Shown here: piece by piece, positions 1 to 7,836 of the stretch
How the letters are laid out: each line of letters starts with the position of its first letter
Position numbering within the stretch: the first letter of the stretch is position 1
NCBI GenBank assembly: GCA_009773995.1
Contig: VSMY01000007.1
Span: 1 to 35,230, forward strand
Reading direction: 5' to 3'
Length of the DNA stretch: 35,230 nt
Source: Oscillibacter sp.
GTDB taxonomy: Bacteria > Bacillota > Clostridia > Oscillospirales > Oscillospiraceae
Translations under genes and position numbers: made by a program
The notes under the pieces: generated by a model
What the model saw: the letters and a program-made list of their open reading frames with translations, nothing else
Database searches by the model: none
Told to the model about the DNA's origin: nothing

Positions 1-45
1 ACAAACGGACGATATATCTACAAATATGCCTTAAAGGTATAAGAT

Positions 46-402
46 TCAGCAATAAATCAGTTTATTGAAAATGATTTCTTCCACCCTGGCCCGGCAATTA
101 TTCACCAGCCCCACCCACGCCAACTGGTCACGGGCCTTCAATTCCTCGGTCACGCCAGCGGCCTCCATCATCTGCGGGAGCATCCTGTCCATCCACTCCT
201 GGGCGGTATCGTCAATTTCCAGCAGGTGGGCGGTGAGCTTTCCGCTGCCCGCCAGCTCCCGCCACAGGTCGTGCTTGTGCTGCTTCAAGTAGGTGCGCCG
301 CAGACTGCCGTACTTACCCACCGTCCTGACCGGCTCCGGTTCGGGGTCAAGTACCAGATCGGGGATATAATAATCGCCAACTTTCGTATAGGTCAGTTCC
401 AT
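46..402 (-). CDS. tnpV: TnpV-like transposon protein
   Basis: This 118-residue protein resembles TnpV, the small accessory protein encoded next to the large serine recombinase in Tn4451-like transposons. The recognisable part is a YTKVGDYYIPDL N-terminus, then a segment containing YGSLRRTYLKQHK and a helical C-terminal half. The role of TnpV is not established. The ATG at 402 is preceded by AAGGAGAT at good spacing, so I prefer it to a start 27 nt further upstream. It is 23 nt downstream of the recombinase stop on the same strand and is probably cotranscribed with it. Confidence 0.75.
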   Translation of the reverse strand: MELTYTKVGDYYIPDLVLDPEPEPVRTVGKYGSLRRTYLKQHKHDLWRELAGSGKLTAHLLEIDDTAQEWMDRMLPQMMEAAGVTEELKARDQLAWVGLVNNCRARVEEIIFNKLIYC

Positions 403-425
403 TGTGATGATCTCCTTTCGCACTC

Positions 426-2303
426 TCAAACTGTCGCGCTGGCCTGCGCCGCCCTCTGCGGCTCTTTCCGGGGCAGCTTGCCCACGGGGGCATAGATACC
501 CTTTGCCATATCCTCGGCCCGGATAGCGTCCTTTTTCGCGTCCAGTTCAGCCTTTTTCGCCGCTCTGATTTTGTCCTCATACCGCTTCTGCGCTCCGCTG
601 GCCTTGCGCTGAAGGTAGGCCCGGTGCGCCCTCTCCCGGCGCTCGTTCTTCTTCCGAAGTTCTTCCAATTCCTCCGGGGTCGGCTCCGCTTCCTTCAAGG
701 TGGGCGGGATGTACTTTCCAACGAAATTGAAGTAGATTTCTACCTCCTGCCCGGTGTCTTGACGGCCCTTCTGGTCACGCTCATGGACAAGGATTTTCTC
801 GACAAATTCATTGAGCATGGTGGTGGTCATGGTGTCAAAATCCTGGTATTTGTCAATCATGGCAATGAATTTCTCTGCTGACCGCTTGCCCTGGTCGTAA
901 CCCTTGACGGACTTCTCCAACTCGGTGGTCTCCTTGGAAAGCGCCTCCTGCTCCTTGGCGTACTGCACGTCCAGGGCGGCGTACCGGGCATCCGGCAGAC
1001 GGCCCAGGGCGTTATCCTCGTAAATCTTACACATGAGGCGTTCCAACTCCCCGGCCCGCTTCTGCGCCGCCGCCAGTCTGCGCCGCTTCTTCTTGATGTC
1101 GCTGTCCTGCTGGTTGACCTGGGCCTCCTGGACGGTGCGGATAAACGCTGCCCGGTCGGTCTTAGCGTAGTCGGCTATGGCGTGGAGCGTGTCGGAGACA
1201 AGGGACAGGACAACCTTCTCCGCGATACGGTGCTGGGTGGGGCAGAGGGTTCCCACGGGGACTTTGCTGTACTGGGAGCAAGTATACTGCGAAACCCGCT
1301 TGCCGTTGTTGACACGGTGGACGTACATCTTGCCGCCGCAGTCGGCACAGTAGAGAAGCCCGGTCAGCGGCGCGGCCTCGCCCCAGCCGTCCGGGTAGCG
1401 GCGGACGTTGGCGCGGATGCGCTGGACGTTATCATACATCTCCTGCGTGATGATCGGCTCATGGGTGTTCTCGAAAATCGTCCATTCGCTTTCATCAACA
1501 TAGTGACTTTTCTTGTCCTTAAAATGCTTCTGCGTCTTGAAATTGACCGTATGGCCTAAGTATTCGCGCTTTTTGAGGATGTTGACGATGGTGGACGATC
1601 CCCAGCCGTAAATGTCCTTGATAGCCCGGTTCTGGTTCACGCCCTCGCCGTACCGGGCAAGGTGGACGGAAGGAATTTCGATTTTCTCCTGGGACAGCCG
1701 GGAGGAAATCTGATAGGGGCCGTACCCTTCCAGCGTCATGGAGAATATGCGCCGGACAATGGCGGCAGCTTCCTCGTCCACAATCCAGTTCTCCCGCTTC
1801 TCGTCCCACAGGTAGCCGTAAATGACAGTTCCGGTCATGTGCTTGCCGCTCATGCCCTTGGCCTTGAACACGGATTTTATCTTCCTGCTGGTATCACGGG
1901 CATAAAACTCATACATGATGTTTAGAAACGGGGTGAAGTCATTCTCTCCGTTCTGGCTGTCCACGCCGTCATTGATGGCAATGAGGCGGACGCCGCGCTG
2001 ACGAAGGATTTCCATAATCTGACCGACTTTGAGATAATCCCGCCCCAGGCGGCTCATGTCCTTGACGATGATGGCCTCCACGTTCCCGGCCTCGACTTCC
2101 TCCATCATGGCGGTGAAGCCGGGGCGGTCGAAGCGGGTTCCAGAGATACCATCGTCCGTGAAGTGGGTAGGATTCGGAAAACCATTCCGGCGGGCATAGT
2201 CCTCTAACATGGATTTTTGGTTACTTATGGAGTTCGATTCGCCTTGTAATTCATCGTCACGGCTCAATCTTTCGTACAATGGGGTGATTTTGGTTTTCAG
2301 CAT
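426..2303 (-). CDS. Large serine recombinase (TnpX/TndX type)
   Basis: This 625-residue site-specific recombinase should excise and insert the transposon whose end is in this window. The N-terminal resolvase domain has the catalytic serine in LYERLSRDDE (about residue 14) and the IIVKDMSRLGRDYLKVGQ arginine motif. A recombinase domain follows, then a zinc-ribbon with CADCGGKMY and further cysteines, and a long coiled-coil C-terminus rich in Lys, Arg and Glu, as is usual for large serine recombinases. The ATG at 2303 has AAGGAGG 8 nt upstream. An in-frame TTG at 2321 overlaps that ribosome site and is unlikely to be the start. The gene looks intact. Confidence 0.93.
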   Translation of the reverse strand: MLKTKITPLYERLSRDDELQGESNSISNQKSMLEDYARRNGFPNPTHFTDDGISGTRFDRPGFTAMMEEVEAGNVEAIIVKDMSRLGRDYLKVGQIMEILRQRGVRLIAINDGVDSQNGENDFTPFLNIMYEFYARDTSRKIKSVFKAKGMSGKHMTGTVIYGYLWDEKRENWIVDEEAAAIVRRIFSMTLEGYGPYQISSRLSQEKIEIPSVHLARYGEGVNQNRAIKDIYGWGSSTIVNILKKREYLGHTVNFKTQKHFKDKKSHYVDESEWTIFENTHEPIITQEMYDNVQRIRANVRRYPDGWGEAAPLTGLLYCADCGGKMYVHRVNNGKRVSQYTCSQYSKVPVGTLCPTQHRIAEKVVLSLVSDTLHAIADYAKTDRAAFIRTVQEAQVNQQDSDIKKKRRRLAAAQKRAGELERLMCKIYEDNALGRLPDARYAALDVQYAKEQEALSKETTELEKSVKGYDQGKRSAEKFIAMIDKYQDFDTMTTTMLNEFVEKILVHERDQKGRQDTGQEVEIYFNFVGKYIPPTLKEAEPTPEELEELRKKNERRERAHRAYLQRKASGAQKRYEDKIRAAKKAELDAKKDAIRAEDMAKGIYAPVGKLPRKEPQRAAQASATV

Positions 2304-2327
2304 TGGCGCGTCCTCCTTCAATGAAAA

Positions 2328-2387
2328 ATGCTCTAAGAACTTCTACTTCTTTACCGAAAAATCGGATAAACAAGTCTCTTAGAGCAT
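2328..2387. repeat. Inverted repeat at the transposon end
   Basis: ATGCTCTAAGA at 2328-2338 is repeated inverted as TCTTAGAGCAT at 2377-2387, with a small CCG/CGG hairpin at 2354-2365 between them. The repeats lie between the recombinase start and the junction with virD4, where recombinase binding sites are expected. That they are the recombinase-binding arms is an inference from position. Confidence 0.6.
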
Positions 2388-3310
2388 AAATCACCGGCAG
2401 CCATTTTAAAGACTTTGTACTGTCTAACCGCCACGCTGTCCGGCTTCTCCCTCTCAATGGCCTGGAAGAGCAAATCCAGCGGCGAGACATACTCCTCGTC
2501 CTCCTCTTTCACCTCGGCGTACTCCAGCACCCGCATGACCATGGAGAAGTTCTGCTCATACTCCGGGGCCTCCTGCCACAGCATCAAAATGACCGCTTGC
2601 AGCAGAGCTGTCTCGGATTTCTCCCAGAACGGATCGGAGCCATGATTGCCCTTGGGCGTGGTGGCTTGAATCAGATTATTTACCAACCGAAGGGCGTCCT
2701 TTTCGTCCCTAATATAGCGGAACGGGTTATATCCGTCGCTCTCCTCCAGGTTCACGAGATTCAGGACCCGGATGTCATATCCATTCTGCTCCAGCCAGCC
2801 GCCTGTGGCCAGCAGGACCTCGGATTTGGGGTCCGTGACCACATAATTTGTATTAGCCTCCAGGATGTTTGGCTTCACGTATGAGCGCGATTTGCCCGCG
2901 CCGGAGCCGCCGATTACCAGCACGTTCAGGGACCTCCGGTGCTTGTGGGTATCCAGCCCCAGGCGGACATTCCGGGTGAGGAGTTTATTCTCCTTTTGGG
3001 AGAACTGCGCATTCACCTCACGGGGCGAGGCCCAGGTGGCGGAGCCGTGCTCCTCCCCGTCACGGGTCCGCCTCTGGTTGGCGGAACGGTACAGCAGAGC
3101 CAGAATATAAGCGGCGGAGCAGAACAGGATCGATAGTCCGCTGTACTCCGTCCAGCGGACGCTGAACGGATTCTCCAGCGCCGCCGTCAGCTTTCCCACA
3201 ATGTCCGGCAGGCCGCCACCCAGGGATTGAGCGATGAGCAGAGCGGCCCAGACCACGGGAATGTAAAGGAACAGGCAGACGGCGAGACTGCCTGTTTTGG
3301 ATTGTTTCAC
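2351..3310 (-). pseudogene. virD4: VirD4/TCPN-type coupling protein, truncated by transposon insertion
   Basis: This is the N-terminal half of a type IV coupling protein, the membrane ATPase that delivers the relaxase-DNA complex to the conjugation channel. Two hydrophobic segments occupy the first ~80 residues. The Walker A motif GGSGAGKSRSYVKPNI and the VVTDPKSE motif follow. The frame ends after about 319 residues, where family members run to about 600. The last ~14 residues after YKVFKMAAG come from the inserted transposon. Walker B and the rest are missing from this window. I chose the GTG at 3310 because GGAGGTGG precedes it. An upstream TTG at 3325 overlaps that site. Confidence 0.85.
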
Positions 3311-3323
3311 TTTGACCACCTCC

Positions 3324-3364
3324 AAAAAGAGAAGCGCCCCATGCCGCTTGGCACAGGACGCTTC
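3324..3364 (-). terminator. Intrinsic terminator or attenuator before virD4
   Basis: Read on the minus strand, GAAGCG at 3359-3364 pairs with CGCTTC at 3331-3336 through a long, partly wobble-paired stem, followed by TCTTTTT. It lies between the nicotinamidase-like gene and the virD4 ribosome site, so it would end the hydrolase transcript and limit read-through into virD4. Confidence 0.7.
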
Positions 3365-3373
3365 CTCGCTGAT

Positions 3374-3895
3374 TTATAGAATTTGAATATGACACATCCG
3401 CATGGTATCCAGCGCCGCCTTGTGGCTCTCCGGCGTCACTCCGGCACAGCAGTCCGCAATAACCCGGACGGTTGTCTCCGGCAGGAACGCCTTGACCAGC
3501 AGGGCGTTGGAGACGACGCAGATGTCCGTGCAGAGGCCCACCAGCGTGATCTCCAGTTCATCAAGTTCCGCCAGCAGGGCCAGCTTCTCCGCCAGCTCCC
3601 TGGAGCCGAAGGTGGGCTTGTCGATCACCACCGCGTCCTTCAGGGCGGCGGCGATCTTCGGGTGCAGCTCCCAGCCGGGGGTCTCCTTGACGCAGTGGAC
3701 TACAGGCAGGTTCCGGCCCTCCTGGGTCTCCAGGTAGTTTTCCGGGTGGGTGTCCCGTGTGGCGATCACGTCCCCGGCGGGGTATTTGCCGATCTCTTCG
3801 ACCACCCGGTCCACGATAGCCTCCGCCTCCGGGGTGCCCAGAGCGCCGTTGATGAAGTCGTTCTGCATGTCGATGACCAGTAAAATCTTCCGCAT
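3374..3895 (-). CDS. Nicotinamidase/isochorismatase-family cysteine hydrolase
   Basis: This 173-residue hydrolase is most like bacterial nicotinamidase (PncA type), which deamidates nicotinamide to nicotinate for NAD salvage. The likely catalytic triad is D9 in VIDMQNDF, K93 in DKPTFGS and C126 in CTDICVVSNA. D48, H50 (TRDTHPENY) and a later histidine in GWELHPK fit the metal site of nicotinamidases. Length is normal and AAAGGAGG precedes the start. It sits between pcfB and virD4, genes usually adjacent in these elements, and has its own terminator, so it looks like inserted cargo. A different amide or isochorismatase-like substrate cannot be excluded. Confidence 0.88.
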   Translation of the reverse strand: MRKILLVIDMQNDFINGALGTPEAEAIVDRVVEEIGKYPAGDVIATRDTHPENYLETQEGRNLPVVHCVKETPGWELHPKIAAALKDAVVIDKPTFGSRELAEKLALLAELDELEITLVGLCTDICVVSNALLVKAFLPETTVRVIADCCAGVTPESHKAALDTMRMCHIQIL

Positions 3896-3961
3896 AAAGG
3901 CGAGCCCTCCTTTGTCTTGATGACGCTATTCTACCATAAATTCTGGCGGAGGAAAACTGTT

Positions 3962-4714
3962 TTATCTGCTCTTGGGCCGGGCCTTGTTCCTGCTCTTAAC
4001 AGGCGCAGATTTCCGCCGCTGGTCCAGCTCCGTCCGATACGCCTTCAGCCGCCCTTCCACGGAGGGGCGGTCACTCGTCGTCCTCGTAACTGCGGCTTTT
4101 TTGTGTGAAGAGGAGCTGCTTCTGGTACCGGGCGAGGCGCGTTGCGACGGAGAATCTTTTTTTGATGCGGCCGCCTCCTGACGGCTTTTGCCCTGGGCCC
4201 GCTCCGGCCCCTTGGGGGCCTTCTGGGGACCCTCCCGCTCCGGGTGGTCCACGGTCTTGGCCTTCTCCTTCCGTTGCTTCTGGGGGCCTTCACGCCCCTC
4301 ACGCTGGGGCCGCTGTTCCCGCTGGGGCGTAGGCTGTTCCGGGACCAAATAGCCCACCCGCTCAAAGATCATATTGGCCCGGTCCAGCTCCGTCACCGGA
4401 AGGATTACGTCAATGAGCTTCCCCTTGTCGTCCTTGTCATGGATGGCCGAGAACAGGATTTTCTGCTTCTTTGCCAGCTTGGTGAACTGGCGATACTGCT
4501 CCGGGGTCATAGGAAACTGACGAAGATCCCGCGTTTCCCGCAGCATCTTTCCCAGGTTGATTTTCCCGGAAATAGTCTTGTTGTTCTTCGCCAGCGCCAT
4601 GGACAGCGCCAGCACGTTTTTGAGGGCCGAGCCGCCCAGCCGGACGCTGACCTCTCCGAACGAGAGCATCATGCGCACCAGCTGATCGGCGGCCTCACCG
4701 CCTCCGATGTTCAT
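3962..4714 (-). CDS. pcfB: PcfB-like (DUF3801) conjugation protein
   Basis: A 250-residue protein of the PcfB/DUF3801 family, which is found between relaxase and coupling-protein genes in Gram-positive conjugative elements; PcfB of pCF10 is reported to act in relaxosome processing or docking. The conserved part is residues 1-125, including GEVSVRLGGSALKNVLALSMAL and the segment ending FERVGYLVPEQ. The second half is low-complexity and rich in Lys, Arg, Pro and Gln, as in many members, and ends in KARPKSR. The start overlaps the relaxase end by 20 nt, and AAGGAGGT precedes it, so the two are translationally linked. Confidence 0.85.
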   Translation of the reverse strand: MNIGGGEAADQLVRMMLSFGEVSVRLGGSALKNVLALSMALAKNNKTISGKINLGKMLRETRDLRQFPMTPEQYRQFTKLAKKQKILFSAIHDKDDKGKLIDVILPVTELDRANMIFERVGYLVPEQPTPQREQRPQREGREGPQKQRKEKAKTVDHPEREGPQKAPKGPERAQGKSRQEAAASKKDSPSQRASPGTRSSSSSHKKAAVTRTTSDRPSVEGRLKAYRTELDQRRKSAPVKSRNKARPKSR

Positions 4715-6092
4715 CGCGACTTACCTCCTTGGTTTCAAGATTTTCAATGGAACGCTTCATATTCGGAACTCTCTCCATCACCTCCTTGCATAGCGCCAGC
4801 TTTTTCCGCTCCACCCGGATGGAGCGGTTGAGCTCCGCCAGCTGGCGGTACAGCTCCGACTTTTCTGCCGTCAGCCGCTCACGGGGGACACCGCAGACGT
4901 CCAGCAGGGCGGACGCCTCGGCGTACCGGGTGGCCTCCGCCTCCATACCGGAGAGGCCCTCGTCGTAGAGCCGTCTGGCCTCCGCCAGGGCCTCCACGTC
5001 GGCCAGGGCGTCGTACAGAGCGCAGCGCTTTTTCTTCCGCACGTTGAGGATGGTCCGCTGCTTCATGAGATTGGCCAGCGTATCCTCCGTGCGGGCCTGG
5101 AACGCAGTTATGTCCTCCTGGGTGGCGATGCCGTTTTCCCGGAGGAATGCAAACTGCTCCCGGCACCGCTCGAATCGAATGACCTCTTTCCGAAGCTGAG
5201 GCGTCATCCGGGGCGGGTACTGCTGTTTTTCAATCTTGCCGAGAACGTATAAATAATGGACATACAGCGCCAGAAAGCCTGTGTATTTTGGGTGCTTCTT
5301 GTAGGGCCGATACGGGGCGCGATAAGGCGAGGGCGGCCTCCGCCCCGCCTCGATTGCGGAGAGGTTCCCCTGGATAGCGGCGAGGATGCCGTCCTCCGTG
5401 AACAGAGGATTTTTCCGGCCTGGGATCATAAAACGGTCCTGCCCTCGAAGCCGAAAGCCCAGGCGGTTTCCATGGCTGATCTCCCAGCCCATGTGCTCCA
5501 TAAGCATGAAGAAGTGGCCCAGGTCGTTGGCGTCCTCAATGGCCGTCCGCAGGTCTGCCTCCAGCATGGAACGGAAGGTGGGCTGGCCCTTGCTCTGCCG
5601 TAGCCATTCGATGTAGCTGACGGCCTTGGAGGAATCTCCTTCTATGATGACAGACAGCCCATGCTCCCGGCAGAGGCGGTCCGAGGCGGCACGGAGCTGC
5701 CTGTAATAGGTCTGGGCATTGCTATGGTATTTTCTGCCGGTATCCGCGTTGACGGAATTGAAGATCAGGTGGGCGTGGATATGCTCTTTGTCTACATGAA
5801 CAGAAATCACCGTTTCAAAGCCCGGCAGGTGTTCCTCCGCAAACTCCCTGGCGATCTCCAGCGCCAGCTCCGGCGTGACCTCGCCGGGCTTAAAGGATTG
5901 AATCACATGGTAATATTGGACGCCGTCCTTCTTCCCATAAGCCTGCTTGGTATCCAGCATCTCACGAACCTCCCGGCCCGGATCGCAGTTCAGGTGGACG
6001 GTAAGGAGAGCGTCCGTTTTTTCTTCATTGAGAATATAATTGATGCCATCGATCAGGGGGCCCTTCCGGGCCAGAATTTTTGTGACGGCGAT
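4695..6092 (-). CDS. MOBP-type relaxase (mobilization nuclease) with apparent ATC start
   Basis: The relaxase nicks oriT and leads the strand into the recipient. The histidine motif HIHAHLIFN and a long helical C-terminus are clear. From the first ATG (5960) the protein would be 421 residues, but the frame is open upstream and encodes 44 more family-typical residues beginning (I)AVTKILARKGPLIDGINY. That segment holds Y19, the probable nicking tyrosine. GGGAGG precedes position 6092, where relatives have ATG GCC GTC and this copy reads ATC GCC GTC. Either ATC is used at low efficiency, or the start is lost and only a tyrosine-less product from 5960 is made. Full length would be 465 residues. 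Confidence 0.88.
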   Translation of the reverse strand: MAVTKILARKGPLIDGINYILNEEKTDALLTVHLNCDPGREVREMLDTKQAYGKKDGVQYYHVIQSFKPGEVTPELALEIAREFAEEHLPGFETVISVHVDKEHIHAHLIFNSVNADTGRKYHSNAQTYYRQLRAASDRLCREHGLSVIIEGDSSKAVSYIEWLRQSKGQPTFRSMLEADLRTAIEDANDLGHFFMLMEHMGWEISHGNRLGFRLRGQDRFMIPGRKNPLFTEDGILAAIQGNLSAIEAGRRPPSPYRAPYRPYKKHPKYTGFLALYVHYLYVLGKIEKQQYPPRMTPQLRKEVIRFERCREQFAFLRENGIATQEDITAFQARTEDTLANLMKQRTILNVRKKKRCALYDALADVEALAEARRLYDEGLSGMEAEATRYAEASALLDVCGVPRERLTAEKSELYRQLAELNRSIRVERKKLALCKEVMERVPNMKRSIENLETKEVSRDEHRRR

Positions 6093-6113
6093 TTGCGCTG
6101 CCTCCCTTCGCAG

Positions 6114-6146
6114 AAAATAAGAGCCGCCTCATTTGCGAGGCGGCTC
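6114..6146 (-). terminator. Intrinsic terminator of the HD-domain gene
   Basis: A perfect 10-bp stem, GAGCCGCCTC at 6121-6130 and GAGGCGGCTC at 6137-6146 with a 6-nt loop, is followed on the minus strand by TTATTTT. It lies 12 nt after the HD-domain gene stop and just before the relaxase ribosome site. Confidence 0.85.
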
Positions 6147-6158
6147 TCAGATGAACCG

Positions 6159-6623
6159 TTATTCCATGCCGAACTCTTTGCACAGGTTTTCAAATCTGGC
6201 CTTTTCCTTCTCCTTCACGGCTTTGGAGAGGTCGTTCATACAGTGGTGGACCACGTCGGCGTCCTTGAGCAGTTCCTCCATGGGGCCGTCCGTTGTCAGC
6301 TTATCGTCGTGGTGGTAAATGGCGGAGCAGATGACCTCCGTTTCTTCCGGCGAGGTCAGGCCCAGGCCCTCCAGAATCTCTCTGGCCAGCGCCGCGCCCC
6401 GGTGGGCGTGGTCCTCGTAGCTGCCGTTTTTGTAGGCCCAGAGGTCGTGAAGCATCGCCGCCATGGAGGCAAGCTCCGGGTTCAGCCCCCGCTTTTTCGC
6501 CAGCATCGTCACCGCCAGGGACACGCCGTAGAGGTGGACCACGGCGCCGGTCCGGGTTTTCGGATCGGGGATCATCTCCAATTCATAGTTTACGTGGGTT
6601 CGCAGATCGCTCAGCCGTCCCAT
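6159..6623 (-). CDS. HD-domain phosphohydrolase-like protein
   Basis: A 154-residue HD-domain protein, a metal-dependent phosphohydrolase fold. Visible metal-binding positions are H30, the MLHDLW pair H59-D60, DHAHRG at about 71-76 and the YHHDDK group at about 103-108. Domain order fits small HD hydrolases that act on nucleotides or related phosphoesters, but the substrate cannot be read from the sequence. I chose the ATG at 6623 because the ATG at 6629 is only 1 nt from the GGGAGG. It has its own terminator and separates mobC from the relaxase gene, so it is probably cargo. Confidence 0.83.
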   Translation of the reverse strand: MGRLSDLRTHVNYELEMIPDPKTRTGAVVHLYGVSLAVTMLAKKRGLNPELASMAAMLHDLWAYKNGSYEDHAHRGAALAREILEGLGLTSPEETEVICSAIYHHDDKLTTDGPMEELLKDADVVHHCMNDLSKAVKEKEKARFENLCKEFGME

Positions 6624-6678
6624 GTACATGCCTCCCTGCAATACAATTTTTCCGCCCTGCGCGGCGTATTTCCGCTGA

Positions 6679-6707
6679 TTGAAGAATCCGGCTCCTCGTG
6701 ATACAAT
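6679..6707 (+). promoter_or_regulatory. Sigma-A type promoter for the ICMT-like gene
   Basis: TTGAAG at 6679-6684 and TACAAT at 6702-6707 are separated by 17 nt and lie 33 nt upstream of the start at 6741. GGGAGGAG precedes the start codon. The promoter points away from the HD-domain gene, so the pair is divergent. Confidence 0.75.
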
Positions 6708-6740
6708 GGAGAAAACCATTTCAAGCACGGGAGGAGCCCT

Positions 6741-7415
6741 ATGAAAAAGAGCGCTTTGTATTTCCTGACCTATGCCTCTATGATAGGCTTCTTCGCCATC
6801 CTGCTGGGACTGATTTTCGTCCCTGCTGGAAGCTGGTCCTTCGCCTTGGGCTGGGTCTGGTGGGCATCCTTCTGCGGGGCAACACTGGCCGTCACCGCCT
6901 GGTTTTTGCGGACCGATCCCGCGCTGATCGAGCGGAGGGTCCTGCCGTCGGAGACCCGCCCCAGGCAAATCGCGGGGCAAAGCGCTGCGGCGCTTCTGTT
7001 TGCGCTCCTGATCGTCGTTCCCGCCCTCGACCACCGTTTCGGCTGGACGGAGGTCCCTCTGGCGGTTTCCACAGTCTCCGACGGACTTGTCCTGGGGGGC
7101 TTCCTCCTGGTGTTTGAGGTGTTCCGGGAAAATACCTTCGCCTCCCGCGCTATAGAGACCATGTCCCGTCAGACGGTTGTCAAAACGGGCGTGTATGCGA
7201 AGGTGCGGCATCCCATGTATAGCGGCGCGGCCCTCATCATCCTGGCGACGCCTCCGGCCCTTGGCTCCTGGGCCGGGCTTTCGCTCTCTGTTCCTCTGCT
7301 GGTGGTAATCGTCCTTCGGATTCTGGACGAGGAAGCGCTGCTGACCCATGAGCTGGAGGGCTATCGGGAATACTGCGAGGAAACGAAACACCGGCTAATC
7401 CCCCGTATCTGGTAG
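6741..7415 (+). CDS. Isoprenylcysteine carboxyl methyltransferase-family membrane protein
   Basis: A 224-residue membrane protein with about five hydrophobic segments and the C-terminal signature of the ICMT/PEMT-like methyltransferase family: GVYAKVRHPMYSGAALI (about 157-173), then a helix pair, EEALL, and GYREYCEETKHRLIPRIW at the end. Family members methylate small hydrophobic or lipid substrates using S-adenosylmethionine. The bacterial substrate is usually unknown and cannot be given here. It is one of only two plus-strand genes, has its own promoter, and stands with the HD-domain gene between mobC and the relaxase gene, which marks it as inserted cargo. Confidence 0.85.
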   Translation: MKKSALYFLTYASMIGFFAILLGLIFVPAGSWSFALGWVWWASFCGATLAVTAWFLRTDPALIERRVLPSETRPRQIAGQSAAALLFALLIVVPALDHRFGWTEVPLAVSTVSDGLVLGGFLLVFEVFRENTFASRAIETMSRQTVVKTGVYAKVRHPMYSGAALIILATPPALGSWAGLSLSVPLLVVIVLRILDEEALLTHELEGYREYCEETKHRLIPRIW

Positions 7416-7455
7416 GGGCCGGTATCCGTTTGTGTCATCTCCACTACCATAAGGT

Positions 7456-7836
7456 TCACGTTTCTGGAATGTCCTGATCATTATATCCCATTCGGCTGCC
7501 GGAGGCAAGCGATTCCTTTTGGGCTGCCTTGTACATCAGTTCGTAGACCTGATCCAGCAGGAACAGCCCCCGCCTGGTGTCCTCGGCCCTGGCGATTCCG
7601 GCGTTGACGCTCCGGGCGATCTGATTAATATTCACGCCGATTTTATGCACTTCCCAGCGCAGGTCCTTGAGCTCCTGGGAGGGCTTTACCGGAAGTGGGG
7701 TTCCCTCCATGAGGCGGACAAGGTAGGCCCGCTTGCTGAGGCCGCAGGCTTTGGCCTGTTCCGTCAGCAACTGATACTGCACCGGGGACAACTCTATGTG
7801 CAGGTGATGCCGTCCCTTTTTATCTGCTTTGCTCAC
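7456..7836 (-). CDS. mobC: MobC-like relaxosome accessory protein
   Basis: A 126-residue protein of the MobC/relaxosome accessory family, which binds oriT and helps the relaxase. After a short basic N-terminus come a beta strand (HHLHIELSPVQYQLL), a ribbon-helix-helix-like segment containing CGLSKRAYLVRLM, and the typical WEVHKIGVNINQIARSVNAG motif at about residues 70-90. I chose the GTG at 7836 because AAAGGAGGG precedes it inside the end of the PP-loop gene, which it overlaps by 17 nt. In related elements the relaxase gene follows directly; here it is 1.36 kb away because of inserted cargo. Confidence 0.88.
   Translation of the reverse strand: MSKADKKGRHHLHIELSPVQYQLLTEQAKACGLSKRAYLVRLMEGTPLPVKPSQELKDLRWEVHKIGVNINQIARSVNAGIARAEDTRRGLFLLDQVYELMYKAAQKESLASGSRMGYNDQDIPET

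Larger units (their letters stand above)
1..2392. mobile_element. End of a Tn4451-like serine-recombinase transposon inserted in virD4
   Basis: A large serine recombinase of the TnpX/TndX type lies near the element end, with tnpV just downstream, the arrangement known from Tn4451-family elements. The virD4 reading frame matches the coupling-protein family up to about position 2393 and then runs into unrelated sequence, which marks the boundary. Inverted repeats at 2328-2338 and 2377-2387 sit between the recombinase start and this boundary. The other end is to the left of the window. The exact junction base is inferred from where the protein similarity stops. Confidence 0.75.

Noticed and set aside
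6624..7391. Upstream extension of the HD-domain frame to 410 codons
   Set aside because: The extension is low-complexity sequence antisense to the ICMT-like gene, and a good ribosome site marks the start at 6623.
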